Below, in pieces: positions 44,189 to 54,848 of a stretch of DNA of 64,000 nt. Made by a program: the position numbers and the translations under genes. A model generated the notes under the pieces. It did not search any database. It was not told the DNA's origin and saw nothing but the letters and a program-made list of their open reading frames with translations. Numbering within the stretch: the first letter of the stretch is position 1; every line of letters starts with the position of its first letter. The DNA lies in NCBI GenBank assembly GCA_001695595.3, contig MBPM02000055.1, forward strand, positions 1 through 64,000, in the 5' to 3' direction. This stretch comes from Plasmopara viticola (Eukaryota; Oomycota; Peronosporomycetes; Peronosporales; Peronosporaceae).

Positions 44189-44441
44189 TTGTTAACTGAC
44201 TTTCACGTTAAAACATACAAAAACGTCGCATACCTCCTTCACGCTAGCACAGCGCCGTTTGCTACTTTACTAATTGGACCTACTTGAAACACACACACGC
44301 TCTTTAGCAAATTTGGTGAATCTGGTTGACTCCATTTTAACTTAGTCTAAAAGAGAGGAGCAGCACGGAAGAATAAGACAAGGCTTTAAGTACAAGGGCA
44401 AAGCCAACTAAGGCGAAGCCAACCTAAGCCGTAACATCAAG

Positions 44442-44544
44442 TCCGAGTGGCCGGAATCGAACCAGCGACCAATTGATTTCCGAGTATACTGAGCTCAGTA
44501 TCGAACACTACAGTCAATCGCTCTACCAACTGAGCTACACTCGG
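44442..44544 (-). tRNA. tRNA-Tyr(GUA) locus 96, host of SINE-5
   Basis: Consensus gene abutting SINE-5; its trailer is rearranged (aactaaggcgaagcc). Confidence 0.92.
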
Positions 44545-44801
44545 TGGCCCGGTGGCGTGGGTTAGTGGATTATGCTTCTGGTCCTTACGGTGTGTGTTGC
44601 GGGTTCGAGCCCCACACCGGACAAACTTCGTAATCAACCAGACTTGGGGAGAGGACGGCCCCAAGCGAAATATTTCCGACCCCGATCAAGATAAGACAAT
44701 AACAAGACGAAAAAGAATCTTCAGACTAAAACGTAAATGTAGAAATTCTAGCCAAGCCGAGAAGGTATAGGTTGTGTTAAGATTAAATACATGACAACTT
44801 T
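44545..44801 (+). mobile_element. SINE-5, tRNA-derived, at a tRNA-Tyr 5' end
   Basis: 257 bp. The right duplication at 44802-44819 has decayed (gctaacatcgg), and a short ctgccttt duplication follows in the leader. Confidence 0.88.
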
Positions 44802-45101
44802 CAACTGAGCTAACATCGGTTGTTAACTGCCTTTCTGCCTTTCACGTTAAAACATACAAAAACGTCGCATACCTCCTTCGCGCTCTACTAAGACATCTGA
44901 GCTTATCTAGCACAGCGCCATTTGCTACTCCACTGACAGGACCTACTTTAAACACACACACGCTCTTTAGCAAATTTGGTGAATCTGGTTGACTCCATTT
45001 TAACTTAGTCTAAAAGAGAGGAGCAGCACGGAAGAATAAGACAAGGCTTTAGTACAAGGGCAAAGCCAACCTAAGGCGAATAAACAAGCCGTAACATCAA
45101 G

Positions 45102-45204
45102 TCCGAGTGGCCGGAATCGAACCAGCGACCAATTGATTTCCGAGTATACTGAGCTCAGTATCGAACACTACAGTCAATCGCTCTACCAACTGAGCTACAC
45201 TCGG
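45102..45204 (-). tRNA. tRNA-Tyr(GUA) locus 97
   Basis: Consensus gene, class I spacer. Confidence 0.92.
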
Positions 45205-45482
45205 TTGTTAACTGACTTTCACGTTAAAACATACAAAAACGTCGCATACCTCCTTCGCGCTCTACTAAGACATTTGAGCTTATCTAGCACAGCGCCATTT
45301 GCTACTCCACTGACAGGACCTACTTTAAACACACACACGCTCTTTAGCAAGTTTTGGTCAAACTGGTTGACGGCCTTTTTGACTTAATTTAAAAGAGAGG
45401 AGCAGCACGGAAGAATAAGACAAGGCTTTAGAGCAAAGGCAAAGCTAACCTAAAGGCGAATAATACAAGCCGTAACATCAAG

Positions 45483-45585
45483 TCCGAGTGGCCGGAATCG
45501 AACCAGCGACCAATTGATTTCCGAGTATACTGAGCTCAGTATCGAACACTACAGTCAATCGCTCTACCAACTGAGCTACACTCGG
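45483..45585 (-). tRNA. tRNA-Tyr(GUA) locus 98
   Basis: Consensus gene, class II spacer. Confidence 0.92.
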
Positions 45586-45859
45586 TTGTTAACTGACTTT
45601 CACGTTAAAACATACAAAAACGTCGCATACCTCCTTCACGCTCAACTAAGACATCTGAGCTTATTTAGCACAGCGCCATTTGCTACTTTACTAACTGGAC
45701 CTACTTGAAACACACACACGCTCTTTAGCAAATTTGGCGAATCTGGTTGACTCCATTTTAACTTAGTCTAAAAGAGAGGAGCAGCACGGAAGAATAAGAC
45801 AAGGCTTTAGTACAAGGGCAAAGCCAACCTAAGCCGAATAAACAAGCCGTAACATCAAG

Positions 45860-45962
45860 TCCGAGTGGCCGGAATCGAACCAGCGACCAATTGATTTCCG
45901 AGTATACTGAGCTCAGTATCGAACACTACAGTCAATCGCTCTACCAACTGAGCTACACTCGG
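45860..45962 (-). tRNA. tRNA-Tyr(GUA) locus 99
   Basis: Consensus gene, class II; start of a block duplicated at locus 102. Confidence 0.92.
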
Positions 45963-46237
45963 TTGTTAACTGACTTTCACGTTAAAACATACAAAAACGT
46001 CGCATACCTCCTTCACGCTCAACTAAGACATCTGAGCTTATCTAGCACAGCGCCATTTGCTACTTTACTAACTGGACCTACTTGAAACACACACACGCTC
46101 TTTAGCAAATTTGGTGAATCTGGTTGACTCCATTTTAACTTAGTCTAAAAGAGAGGAGCAGCACGGAAGAATAAGACAAGGCTTTAGTACAAGGGCAAAG
46201 CCAACCTAAGGCGAATAAAACAAGCCGTAACATCAAG

Positions 46238-46340
46238 TCCGAGTGGCCGGAATCGAACCAGCGACCAATTAATATCCGAGTATACTGAGCTCAGTATCGA
46301 ACACTACAGTCAATCGCTCTACCAACTGAGCTACACTCGG
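46238..46340 (-). tRNA. tRNA-Tyr(GUA) locus 100, anticodon-stem variant
   Basis: The 3' anticodon stem is TTAAT, giving a G-U pair, and the intron end is changed next to the splice site. Identical to locus 103. Confidence 0.75.
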
Positions 46341-46615
46341 TTGTTAACTGACTTTCACGTTAAAACATACAAAAACGTCGCATACCTCCTTCACGCTCAA
46401 CTAAGACATCTGAGCTTATCTAGCACAGCGCCATTTGCTACTTTACTAACTGGACCTACTTGAAACACACACACGCTCTTTAGCAAATTTGGTGAATCTA
46501 GTTGACTCCATTTTAACTTAGTCTAAAAGAGAGGAGCAGCACGGAAGAATAAGACAAGGCTTTAGTACAAGGGCAAAGCCAACCTAAGGCGAATAAAACA
46601 AGCCGTAACATCAAG

Positions 46616-46718
46616 TCCGAGTGGCCGGAATCGAACCAGCGACCAATTGATTTCCGAGTATACTGAGCTCAGTATCGAACACTACAGTCAATCGCTCTAC
46701 CAACTGAGCTACACTCGG
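46616..46718 (-). tRNA. tRNA-Tyr(GUA) locus 101
   Basis: Consensus gene, class I spacer. Confidence 0.92.
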
Positions 46719-46995
46719 TTGTTAACTGACTTTCACGTTAAAACATACAAAAACGTCGCATACCTCCTTCGCGCTCTACTAAGACATTTGAGCTTATCTA
46801 GCACAGCGCCATTTGCTACTCCACTGACAGGACCTACTTTAAACACACACACGCTCTTTAGCAAGTTTTGGTCAAACTGGTTGACGCCTTTTTGACTTAA
46901 TTTAAAAGAGAGGAGCAGCACGGAAGAATAAGACAAGGCTTTAGAGCAAAGGCAAAGCCAACCTAAAGGCGAATAAAACAAGCCGTAACATCAAG

Positions 46996-47098
46996 TCCGA
47001 GTGGCCGGAATCGAACCAGCGACCAATTGATTTCCGAGTATACTGAGCTCAGTATCGAACACTACAGTCAATCGCTCTACCAACTGAGCTACACTCGG
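46996..47098 (-). tRNA. tRNA-Tyr(GUA) locus 102
   Basis: Consensus gene, class II; counterpart of locus 99. Confidence 0.92.
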
Positions 47099-47373
47099 TT
47101 GTTAACTGACTTTCACGTTAAAACATACAAAAACGTCGCATACCTCCTTCACGCTCAACTAAGACATCTGAGCTTATCTAGCACAGCGCCATTTGCTACT
47201 TTACTAACTGGACCTACTTGAAACACACACACGCTCTTTAGCAAATTTGGTGAATCTGGTTGACTCCATTTTAACTTAGTCTAAAAGAGAGGAGCAGCAC
47301 GGAAGAATAAGACAAGGCTTTAGTACAAGGGCAAAGCCAACCTAAGGCGAATAAAACAAGCCGTAACATCAAG

Positions 47374-47476
47374 TCCGAGTGGCCGGAATCGAACCAGCGA
47401 CCAATTAATATCCGAGTATACTGAGCTCAGTATCGAACACTACAGTCAATCGCTCTACCAACTGAGCTACACTCGG
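47374..47476 (-). tRNA. tRNA-Tyr(GUA) locus 103, anticodon-stem variant
   Basis: Same variant as locus 100; the spacer also shares the private gaatctagttg. Confidence 0.75.
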
Positions 47477-47750
47477 TTGTTAACTGACTTTCACGTTAAA
47501 ACATACAAAAACGTCGCATACCTCCTTCACGCTCAACTAAGACATCTGAGCTTATCTAGCACAGCGCCATTTGCTACTTTACTAACTGGACCTACTTGAA
47601 ACACACACACGCTCTTTAGCAAATTTGGTGAATCTAGTTGACTCCATTTTAACTTAGTCTAAAAGAGAGGAGCAGCACGGAAGAATAAGACAAGGCTTTA
47701 GTACAAGGCAAAGCCAACCTAAGGCGAATAAAACAAGCCGTAACATCAAG

Positions 47751-47853
47751 TCCGAGTGGCCGGAATCGAACCAGCGACCAATTGATTTCCGAGTATACTG
47801 AGCTCAGTATCGAACACTACAGTCAATCGCTCTACCAACTGAGCTACACTCGG
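47751..47853 (-). tRNA. tRNA-Tyr(GUA) locus 104
   Basis: Consensus gene; shortened class II spacer as at locus 95. Confidence 0.92.
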
Positions 47854-48104
47854 TTGTTAACTGACTTTCACGTTAAAACATACAAAAACGTCGCATACCT
47901 CCTTCACGCTAGCACAGCGCCGTTTGCTACTTTACTAATTGGACCTACTTGAAACACACACACGCTCTTTAGCAAATTTGGTGAATCTGGTTGACTCCAT
48001 TTTAACTTAGTCTAAAAGAGAGGAGCAGCACGGAAGAATAAGACAAGGCTTTAGTACAAGGGCAAAGCCAACCTAAGGCGAATAAAACAAGCCGTAACAT
48101 CAAG

Positions 48105-48207
48105 TCCGAGTGGCCGGAATCTAACCAGCGACCAATTGATTTCCGAGTATACTGAGCTCAGTATCGAACACTACAGTCAATCGCTCTACCAACTGAGCTA
48201 CACTCGG
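48105..48207 (-). tRNA. tRNA-Tyr(GUA) locus 105, B-box mutant
   Basis: The invariant C56 is A (T loop TTAGATT), which should damage both the B-box promoter and the T-loop fold. Probably a silent gene. Class II spacer. Confidence 0.6.
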
Positions 48208-48480
48208 TTGTTAACTGACTTTCACGTTAAAACATACAAAAACGTCGCATACCTCCTTCACGCTCTACTAAGACATCTGAGCTTATCTAGCACAGCGCCA
48301 TTTGCTACTTTACTAACTGGACCTACTTGAAACACACACGCTCTTTAGCAAATTTGGTGAATCTGGTTGACTCCATTTTAACTTAGTCTAAAAGAGAGGA
48401 GCAGCACGGAAGAATAAGACAAGGCTTTAGTACAAGGGCAAAGCCAACCTAAGGCGAATAAAACAAGCCGTAACATCAAG

Positions 48481-48583
48481 TCCGAGTGGCCGGAATCGAA
48501 CCAGCGACCAATTGATTTCCGAGTATACTGAGCTCAGTATCGAACACTACAGTCAATCGCTCTACCAACTGAGCTACACTCGG
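48481..48583 (-). tRNA. tRNA-Tyr(GUA) locus 106, host of SINE-6
   Basis: Consensus gene abutting SINE-6. Confidence 0.92.
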
Positions 48584-48842
48584 TGGCCCGGTGGCGTGGG
48601 TTAGTGGATTATGCTTCTGGTCCTCACGGTGTGTGTTGCGGGTTCGAGCCCCACACCGGACAAACTTCGTAATCAACCAGACTTGGGGAGAGGACGGCCC
48701 CAAGCGAAATATTTCCGACCCCGATCAAGAATAAGACAATAACAAGACGAAAAAGAATCTTCAGACTAAAAATGTAAATGTAGAAATCCTAGCCAAGCCG
48801 AGAAGGTATAGGTTGTGTTAAGATTAAATACATGACAACTTT
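48584..48842 (+). mobile_element. SINE-6, tRNA-derived, at a tRNA-Tyr 5' end
   Basis: 259 bp. The right duplication at 48843-48860 carries one change (ctacattcgg) shared with SINE-7, so the two are copies made by array duplication and not independent insertions. Confidence 0.9.
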
Positions 48843-49137
48843 CAACTGAGCTACATTCGGTTGTTAACTGCCTTTCACGTTAAAACATACAAAAACGTCG
48901 CATACCTCCTTCGCGCTCTACTAAGACATCTGAGCTTATCTAGCACAGCGCCATTTGCTACTCCACTGACAGGACCTACTTTAAACACACACACGCTCTT
49001 TAGCAAGTTTTGGTCAAACTGGTTGACGCCTTTTTGACTTAATTTAAAAGAGAGGAGCAGCACGGAAGAATAAGACAAGGCTTTAGAGCAAAGGCAAAGC
49101 CAACCTAAAGGCGAATAATACAAGCCGTAACATCAAG

Positions 49138-49240
49138 TCCGAGTGGCCGGAATCGAACCAGCGACCAATTGATTTCCGAGTATACTGAGCTCAGTATCGA
49201 ACACTACAGTCAATCGCTCTACCAACTGAGCTACACTCGG
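49138..49240 (-). tRNA. tRNA-Tyr(GUA) locus 107
   Basis: Consensus gene, class I spacer. Confidence 0.92.
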
Positions 49241-49517
49241 TTGTTAACTGACTTTCACGTTAAAACATACAAAAACGTCGCATACCTCCTTCGCGCTCTA
49301 CTAAGACATTTGAGCTTATCTAGCACAGCGCCATTTGCTACTCCACTGACAGGACCTACTTTAAACACACACACGCTCTTTAGCAAGTTTTGGTCAAACT
49401 GGTTGACGCCTTTTTGACTTAATTTAAAAGAGAGGAGCAGCACGGAAGAATAAGACAAGGCTTTAGAGCAAAGGCAAAGCTAACCTAAAGGCGAATAATA
49501 CAAGCCGTAACATCAAG

Positions 49518-49611
49518 TCCGAGTGGCCGGAATCGAACCAGCGACCAATTGATTTCCGAGTATACTGAGCTCAGTATCGAACACTACAGTCAATCGCTCT
49601 ACCAACTGAGG
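49518..49611 (-). pseudogene. tRNA-Tyr pseudogene, locus 108 (9-bp 5' deletion)
   Basis: 9-bp deletion, class I spacer; the next trailer lost 14 bp (acaaggcaaagcc). Confidence 0.9.
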
Positions 49612-49874
49612 TTGTTAACTGCCTTTCACGTTAAAACATACAAAAACGTCGCATACCTCCTTCGCGCTCTACTAAGACATCTGAGCTTATCTAGCACAGC
49701 GCCATTTGCTACTCCACTGACAGGACCTACTTTAAGCACACACACGCTCTTTAGCAAGTTTTGGTCAAACTGGTTGACGCCTTTTTGACTTAATTTAAAA
49801 GAGAGGAGCAGCACGGAAGAATAAGACAAGGCAAAGCCAACCTAAAGGCGAATAATACAAGCCGTAACATCAAG

Positions 49875-49977
49875 TCCGAGTGGCCGGAATCGAACCAGCG
49901 ACCAATTGATTTCCGAGTATACTGAGCTCAGTATCGAACACTACAGTCAATCGCTCTACCAACTGAGCTACACTCGG
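49875..49977 (-). tRNA. tRNA-Tyr(GUA) locus 109
   Basis: Consensus gene, class II spacer. Confidence 0.92.
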
Positions 49978-50252
49978 TTGTTAACTGACTTTCACGTTAA
50001 AACATACAAAAACGTCGCATACCTCCTTCACGCTCAACTAAGACATCTGAGCTTATCTAGCACAGCGCCATTTGCTACTTTACTAACTGGACCTACTTGA
50101 AACACACACACGCTCTTTAGCAAATTTGGTGAATCTGGTTGACTCCATTTTAACTTAGTCTAAAAGAGAGGAGCAGCACGGAAGAATAAGACAAGGCTTT
50201 AGTACAAGGGCAAAGCCAACCTAAGGCGAATAAAACAAGCCGTAACATCAAG

Positions 50253-50355
50253 TCCGAGTGGCCGGAATCGAACCAGCGACCAATTGATTTCCGAGTATAC
50301 TGAGCTCAGTATCGAACACTACAGTCAATCGCTCTACCAACTGAGCTACACTCGG
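50253..50355 (-). tRNA. tRNA-Tyr(GUA) locus 110, host of SINE-7
   Basis: Consensus gene abutting SINE-7. Confidence 0.92.
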
Positions 50356-50614
50356 TGGCCCGGTGGCGTGGGTTAGTGGATTATGCTTCTGGTCTTCACG
50401 GTGTGTGTTGCGGGTTCGAGCCCCACACCGGACAAACTTCGTAATCAACCAGACTTGGGGAGAGGACGGCCCCAAGCGAAATAGTTCCGACCCCGATCAA
50501 GAATAAGACAATAACAAGACGAAAAAGAATCTTCAGACTAAAAATGTAAATGTAGAAATCCTAGCCAAGCCGAGAAGGTATAGGTTGTGTTAAGATTAAA
50601 TACATGACAACTTT
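50356..50614 (+). mobile_element. SINE-7, tRNA-derived, at a tRNA-Tyr 5' end
   Basis: 259 bp, duplicate of SINE-6 at a 1772-bp offset, with a few private changes (ggtcttcacgg, aaatagttcc). Right duplication at 50615-50632. Confidence 0.9.
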
Positions 50615-50909
50615 CAACTGAGCTACATTCGGTTGTTAACTGCCTTTCACGTTAAAACATACAAAAACGTCGCATACCTCCTTCGCGCTCTACTAAGACA
50701 TCTGAGCTTATCTAGCACAGCGCCATTTGCTACTCCACTGACAGGACCTACTTTAAACACACACACGCTCTTTAGCAAGATTTAGTCAAACTGGTTGACG
50801 CCTTTTTGACTTAATTTAAAAGAGAGGAGCAGCACGGAAGAATAAGACAAGGCTTTAGAGCAAAGGCAAAGCCAACCTAAAGGCGAATAATACAAGCCGT
50901 AACATCAAG

Positions 50910-51012
50910 TCCGAGTGGCCGGAATCGAACCAGCGACCAATTGATTTCCGAGTATACTGAGCTCAGTATCGAACACTACAGTCAATCGCTCTACCAACTG
51001 AGCTACACTCGG
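50910..51012 (-). tRNA. tRNA-Tyr(GUA) locus 111
   Basis: Consensus gene, class I spacer. Confidence 0.92.
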
Positions 51013-51289
51013 TTGTTAACTGACTTTCACGTTAAAACATACAAAAACGTCGCATACCTCCTTCGCGCTCTACTAAGACATTTGAGCTTATCTAGCACAG
51101 CGCCATTTGCTACTCCACTGACAGGACCTACTTTAAACACACACACGCTCTTTAGCAAGTTTTGGTCAAACTGGTTGACGCCTTTTTGACTTAATTTAAA
51201 AGAGAGGAGCAGCACGGAAGAATAAGACAAGGCTTTAGAGCAAAGGCAAAGCTAACCTAAAGGCGAATAATACAAGCCGTAACATCAAG

Positions 51290-51383
51290 TCCGAGTGGCC
51301 GGAATCGAACCAGCGACCAATTGATTTCCGAGTATACTGAGCTCAGTATCGAACACTACAGTCAATCGCTCTACCAACTGAGG
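51290..51383 (-). pseudogene. tRNA-Tyr pseudogene, locus 112 (9-bp 5' deletion)
   Basis: 9-bp deletion, class I spacer; last of the 17. Confidence 0.9.
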
Positions 51384-51660
51384 TTGTTAACTGCCTTTCA
51401 CGTTAAAACATACAAAAACGTCGCATACCTCCTTCGCGCTCTACTAAGACATCTGAGCTTATCTAGCACAGCGCCATTTGCTACTCCACTGACAGGACCT
51501 ACTTTAAAAACACACACGCTCTTTAGCAAGTTTTGGTCAAACTGGTTGACGCCTTTTTGACTTAATTTAAAAGAGAGGAGCAGCACGGAAGAATAAGACA
51601 AGGCTTTAGAGCAAAGGCAAAGCCAACCTAAAGGCGAATAATACAAGCCGTAACATCAAG

Positions 51661-51763
51661 TCCGAGTGGCCGGAATCGAACCAGCGACCAATTGATTTCC
51701 GAGTATACTGAGCTCAGTATCGAACACTACAGTCAATCGCTCTACCAACTGAGCTACACTCGG
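51661..51763 (-). tRNA. tRNA-Tyr(GUA) locus 113, host of LINE-B
   Basis: Intact consensus gene; nucleotide 1 abuts the first base of LINE-B exactly as at locus 78. Confidence 0.92.
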
Positions 51764-51860
51764 ACTTCTCAATTTGCCGGCAACCCCACAAGTCGACTCT
51801 TCAGAAGAACCCAACACCCACCCTCTTTCCCAGCCATCTTTTGCTCTCTAGCCAGTACAG

Positions 51861-54577
51861 ATGGAAAATCAAGCCGCAGGAAGTTTTGCAACCCCCCTTC
51901 CCTACGCCTCATCGCCATCTGCTGTCCAGTCGCTACGCGACGCAGCCGGATCTTCGCCTGTCTCTGCATCAAGAATCCAGTTGGCACCCAGCAATCTGAG
52001 TACCTCGAGAAGTCCATCTCCCTCGGATTCTCCAACCGGCTCTAGTTCCTCTGATGACGCCTCGCCAGCCACCCATCCAGCTGCGCCACCGTCGCCTCTC
52101 GTACCTTTGTCGCCCCCCTCGTCCGCGCCCTCCGAGCCGCCTGCACCCGCGCTTAAAAACTCGGAAGACGAGCCGATGGATGCGCCTCCGATTTCTGTCA
52201 CTAACGTCGCTGCTGCTGCCGTGTCTGCTGTTGTTCTTTCCCCCGCCAACGCCGTGGACTGCAGCACGACTGTGATCGCAGATCACAATGACGAGCCGAT
52301 GGAGTTACCTCCAACTGTTAAAGCGTTGACTACACCTATCGACAAGCGTCCAACGATGGCCGCACTGCTGCGAGAGCAGGAGACCATCCGTCGCGACGAA
52401 GCCAAAGTCAAAGCGAATAGAAGCCGCATCGAGACGCCAAAACCGCTCGCGTGTGACATCGAGTCGATCGAGCGCCAGTACGCTGCTGGGCGTGGCTGGT
52501 CTTTCATCGCCTCGCAGATGGACCAAGCGCGGCCGTACGCATTGCCCCGCGCGCGTTACGACATGGTCATTGACACGGGTCGCACTTTCGCGAAGACTCC
52601 ACTACAGAAGATCATGGCGTCGCTGGCTGGTTCGCACCACGGTAACGACGCGCTTGAGAACTTGTACAGCGAGCATGCGATCGGCCAAGTGTCGAAGCTC
52701 CCTGGTGGTAATTTACGCATAAAGATCAAGACAAAGGAAGCCTGCCTCAAGCTTGAGCGCACAAAAGTGAACATCTTGGGCGGTGTCTTCTCGTTCAAGG
52801 AGTTCGACGTCCTCGCAGGTAAGTACTTCCTCGACATTTCCAACGTCGATTCGGACACTAACACGGACGCGATCCTGCATCGGCTCTTCATCCTTGGGTG
52901 CAAGCCGATCTATGACACGTTCCGCGAGGTAAATATGGCTACCGGCATCACTTCGGCGACGTGGCGAGTGTACTTCCTCTCGAACACGTGTCCACTACAG
53001 CTGATGGTGAACGGCTCGGTATGTGACCAGATCCTGTTCGACAACAAGCTGCACCCAGCTCACGGCAAGAGCGCATCGTTTCAGTCCGAGCGTCTACCGT
53101 ATGGTTATCGCTCGCTCCACGGCATCGACCTGCTCACAAGCGACGAAGTCTTCCCGCGTCCAGACCCTCCGGTCGAGTCGCCGTCGTCGTCGTCACAGGC
53201 GTCGAAGCAACCCAAGAAACATCAACAAGCTATACCAACGATCCCTACGCAAGCGGCGGCGACCGGCAAGCAAATGACCTCGCTGCAGAAGGCAGTTGAG
53301 GAGTCCAAGAAGCGCAATGGGAAGCTCCAAAGCGGAGCTCCGCATGGCTCGCCTCCTGGCACCAACCAGCTCGCGAAGATCCCAAGCACCCAAGACGACG
53401 CTCTGTCGATCTCAACGTTCGAAGGATCCAACGGCAAAATTTCTCCCCCCGGCAGTCCTAACGGCAAGACGAAAGCTCCGATCTTACTCTTGATGAATGA
53501 CAGCAACGCGGACGTGTTCTCGACGGTCCAGAATAAAAAGAGGCGTAGACGCAGTGACATCGACTTCACTGCTTTGCTCACGAAGCAGCAACCGCAGCCC
53601 CTCGATGGCGTCGCGACTGCAAACTACTTCGAAGCACTCCAGTCTATGGAAGTCGATCTCGTGGTCAAAAACGCCACCGCGAACAAGAAGCACGGCGTGC
53701 GCAAGCAGGTCGTCCGACCAATGTGAAGCGTCCCGAGGCGCTGACGACCGCAGCGGAGTCGGCATTCTTCGTTGAGAAGCACCACACAAGGATCAAGAAG
53801 GCAGCTAAGGCGTCGCCGATACTTGAGGTGATTGAGTCGATGATCAACGATAAGAATACAGCACTACTCAACATTCTCCCGGACCGTCTCACAGAAGCAG
53901 ACGCAAGGGTTCCCAGTATGGTGAAGCTCATCGAGAACGCGACAAACCCCGACCACATCGTGAAGTCGGCCGCTGCTTGTCCGCTCGCGTTCAACAGCGC
54001 GCTATCGCTCGCGATGGATGGTGACGGCAACTCGATCGAGGAGCTCGCCCAGCTTCACGCGATCAACCGCGTGTTGTGCGCGACGTATCCTGACGAAGAC
54101 ACAACATTTGTGACGAAGTGGAAGCGCGTCATGGGGATGTCGATGTTGCCGAAGCGTCAAGACATCTTCAAGGAGTGTGCCAAGTGGTGGACCCACACAG
54201 ACGCGATCACAGAGCTGTCGCGTGCGTCCAAGGCGCTCGGCATGTTTGAGCTCGCACTCATGTCGATCGCACCGACGCTGTTTAAGAACGACCATTGGGT
54301 CCAGTACGTTACGGGCCAGCCGGTTGAGTGGATCCCGGCGCACCACATGCGTTTCCTGCACCCAAACACGCTGCTGCGACTGCTGCGGTCAGACCTTGGT
54401 TCACACTGCTTGCAGCAGTGGAGTGAGGTACAATGGCAAGGTCACTTGCTCGACGACCTAGAGGCGCTGCGAAAGCTCGAAGGTTACTACCCGGTCGACT
54501 CGTCGGTGCTGAAGGTCTGCGTGGATGCTGACGGCCACACAATGACGGTAGCGGGAGGCTTGTCCACCCGTTGCTAA
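51861..54577 (+). pseudogene. LINE-B ORF1, single frameshift
   Basis: Starts at ATG 51861. The first frame runs to a TGA at 53724-53726 and the second continues from about 53710 to TAA 54577. Alignment with LINE-A (GIRHHVRPV against GVRKQVVRP) places a one-base loss at about 53707-53709. Apart from that the protein is complete and about as long as LINE-A ORF1, with the same order: Pro/Ser-rich N terminus, conserved block (PTMAALLREQETIRRDE to SLHGIDL), basic linker KKRRRR, and Trp-rich C terminus (WVQYVTGQPVEWIPAHH). A real programmed frameshift is unlikely because LINE-A has one continuous frame there. Confidence 0.85.
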
Positions 54578-54620
54578 AGTTGTCTCGGCTGCACAGCACG
54601 CCTGGAATGCCGTCTCTCTG

Positions 54621-54848
54621 ATGACCGTGAACACCAACGGCATCAAGAAAAACGGCCACCTTTTCATTGACAACCTCCTCTCAAAGCATTCGGTGTCGTG
54701 CGTCCAAGAAACCAAGTTTGGCGACGCACAACACCTCTCAACCTTCAATTTCCACCTCGACTCGAGCTTCACGCACAAAATCTTCGTAAATGACCCAAAC
54801 GCGTTACTGGATCGACCCACGCGTGGTCGATGCAATGGAGTCCTGATG
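54621..54848 (+). pseudogene. LINE-B ORF2, N-terminal endonuclease fragment
   Basis: Begins ATG-ACC-GTG (MTVNTNG) and covers the first endonuclease motifs, including VQETK, up to RGRCNGVLM. It then joins unrelated sequence. Unlike LINE-A, this copy keeps an ATG at the conserved start of the endonuclease. Confidence 0.82.

Larger units (their letters stand above)
36963..51763 (-). repeat. Subarray B (right part): diverged tRNA-Tyr repeat units
   Basis: Thirty-five loci resume directly after LINE-A and end at LINE-B. This part holds six of the seven SINEs and nine of the 17 loci with the 9-bp deletion. Several multi-unit blocks are locally duplicated: offset 1772 bp near 48.4/50.2 kb, and offset about 1136 bp near 45.9/47.0 kb. 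This is what unequal exchange would produce. Confidence 0.93.
51764..54848 (+). mobile_element. LINE-B: 3'-truncated relative of LINE-A at a tRNA-Tyr 5' end
   Basis: Starts with the same acttctcaatttgccgg as LINE-A at the same target base. It then carries a 97-bp 5' UTR, a frameshifted ORF1 and about 75 codons of ORF2, breaking off at about 54848. No 3' end or right target duplication is visible. It is a distinct subfamily: the N-terminal half of ORF1 differs strongly from LINE-A. That makes it an independent insertion into the same site and not a duplicate of LINE-A. Confidence 0.88.

Noticed and set aside
26088..50475. ORFs of about 75 residues crossing SINE/tRNA junctions on both strands
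   Set aside because: They span the inserted SINE and the tRNA gene, so they are by-products of a non-coding element.
21634..51646. Recurrent 67-86 residue minus-strand ORFs in subarray B
   Set aside because: They cover the spacer and appear or vanish with single indels; no start context or domain supports them.
53700..53730. Programmed frameshift in LINE-B ORF1
   Set aside because: LINE-A reads straight through the same position, and alignment shows a simple one-base loss.
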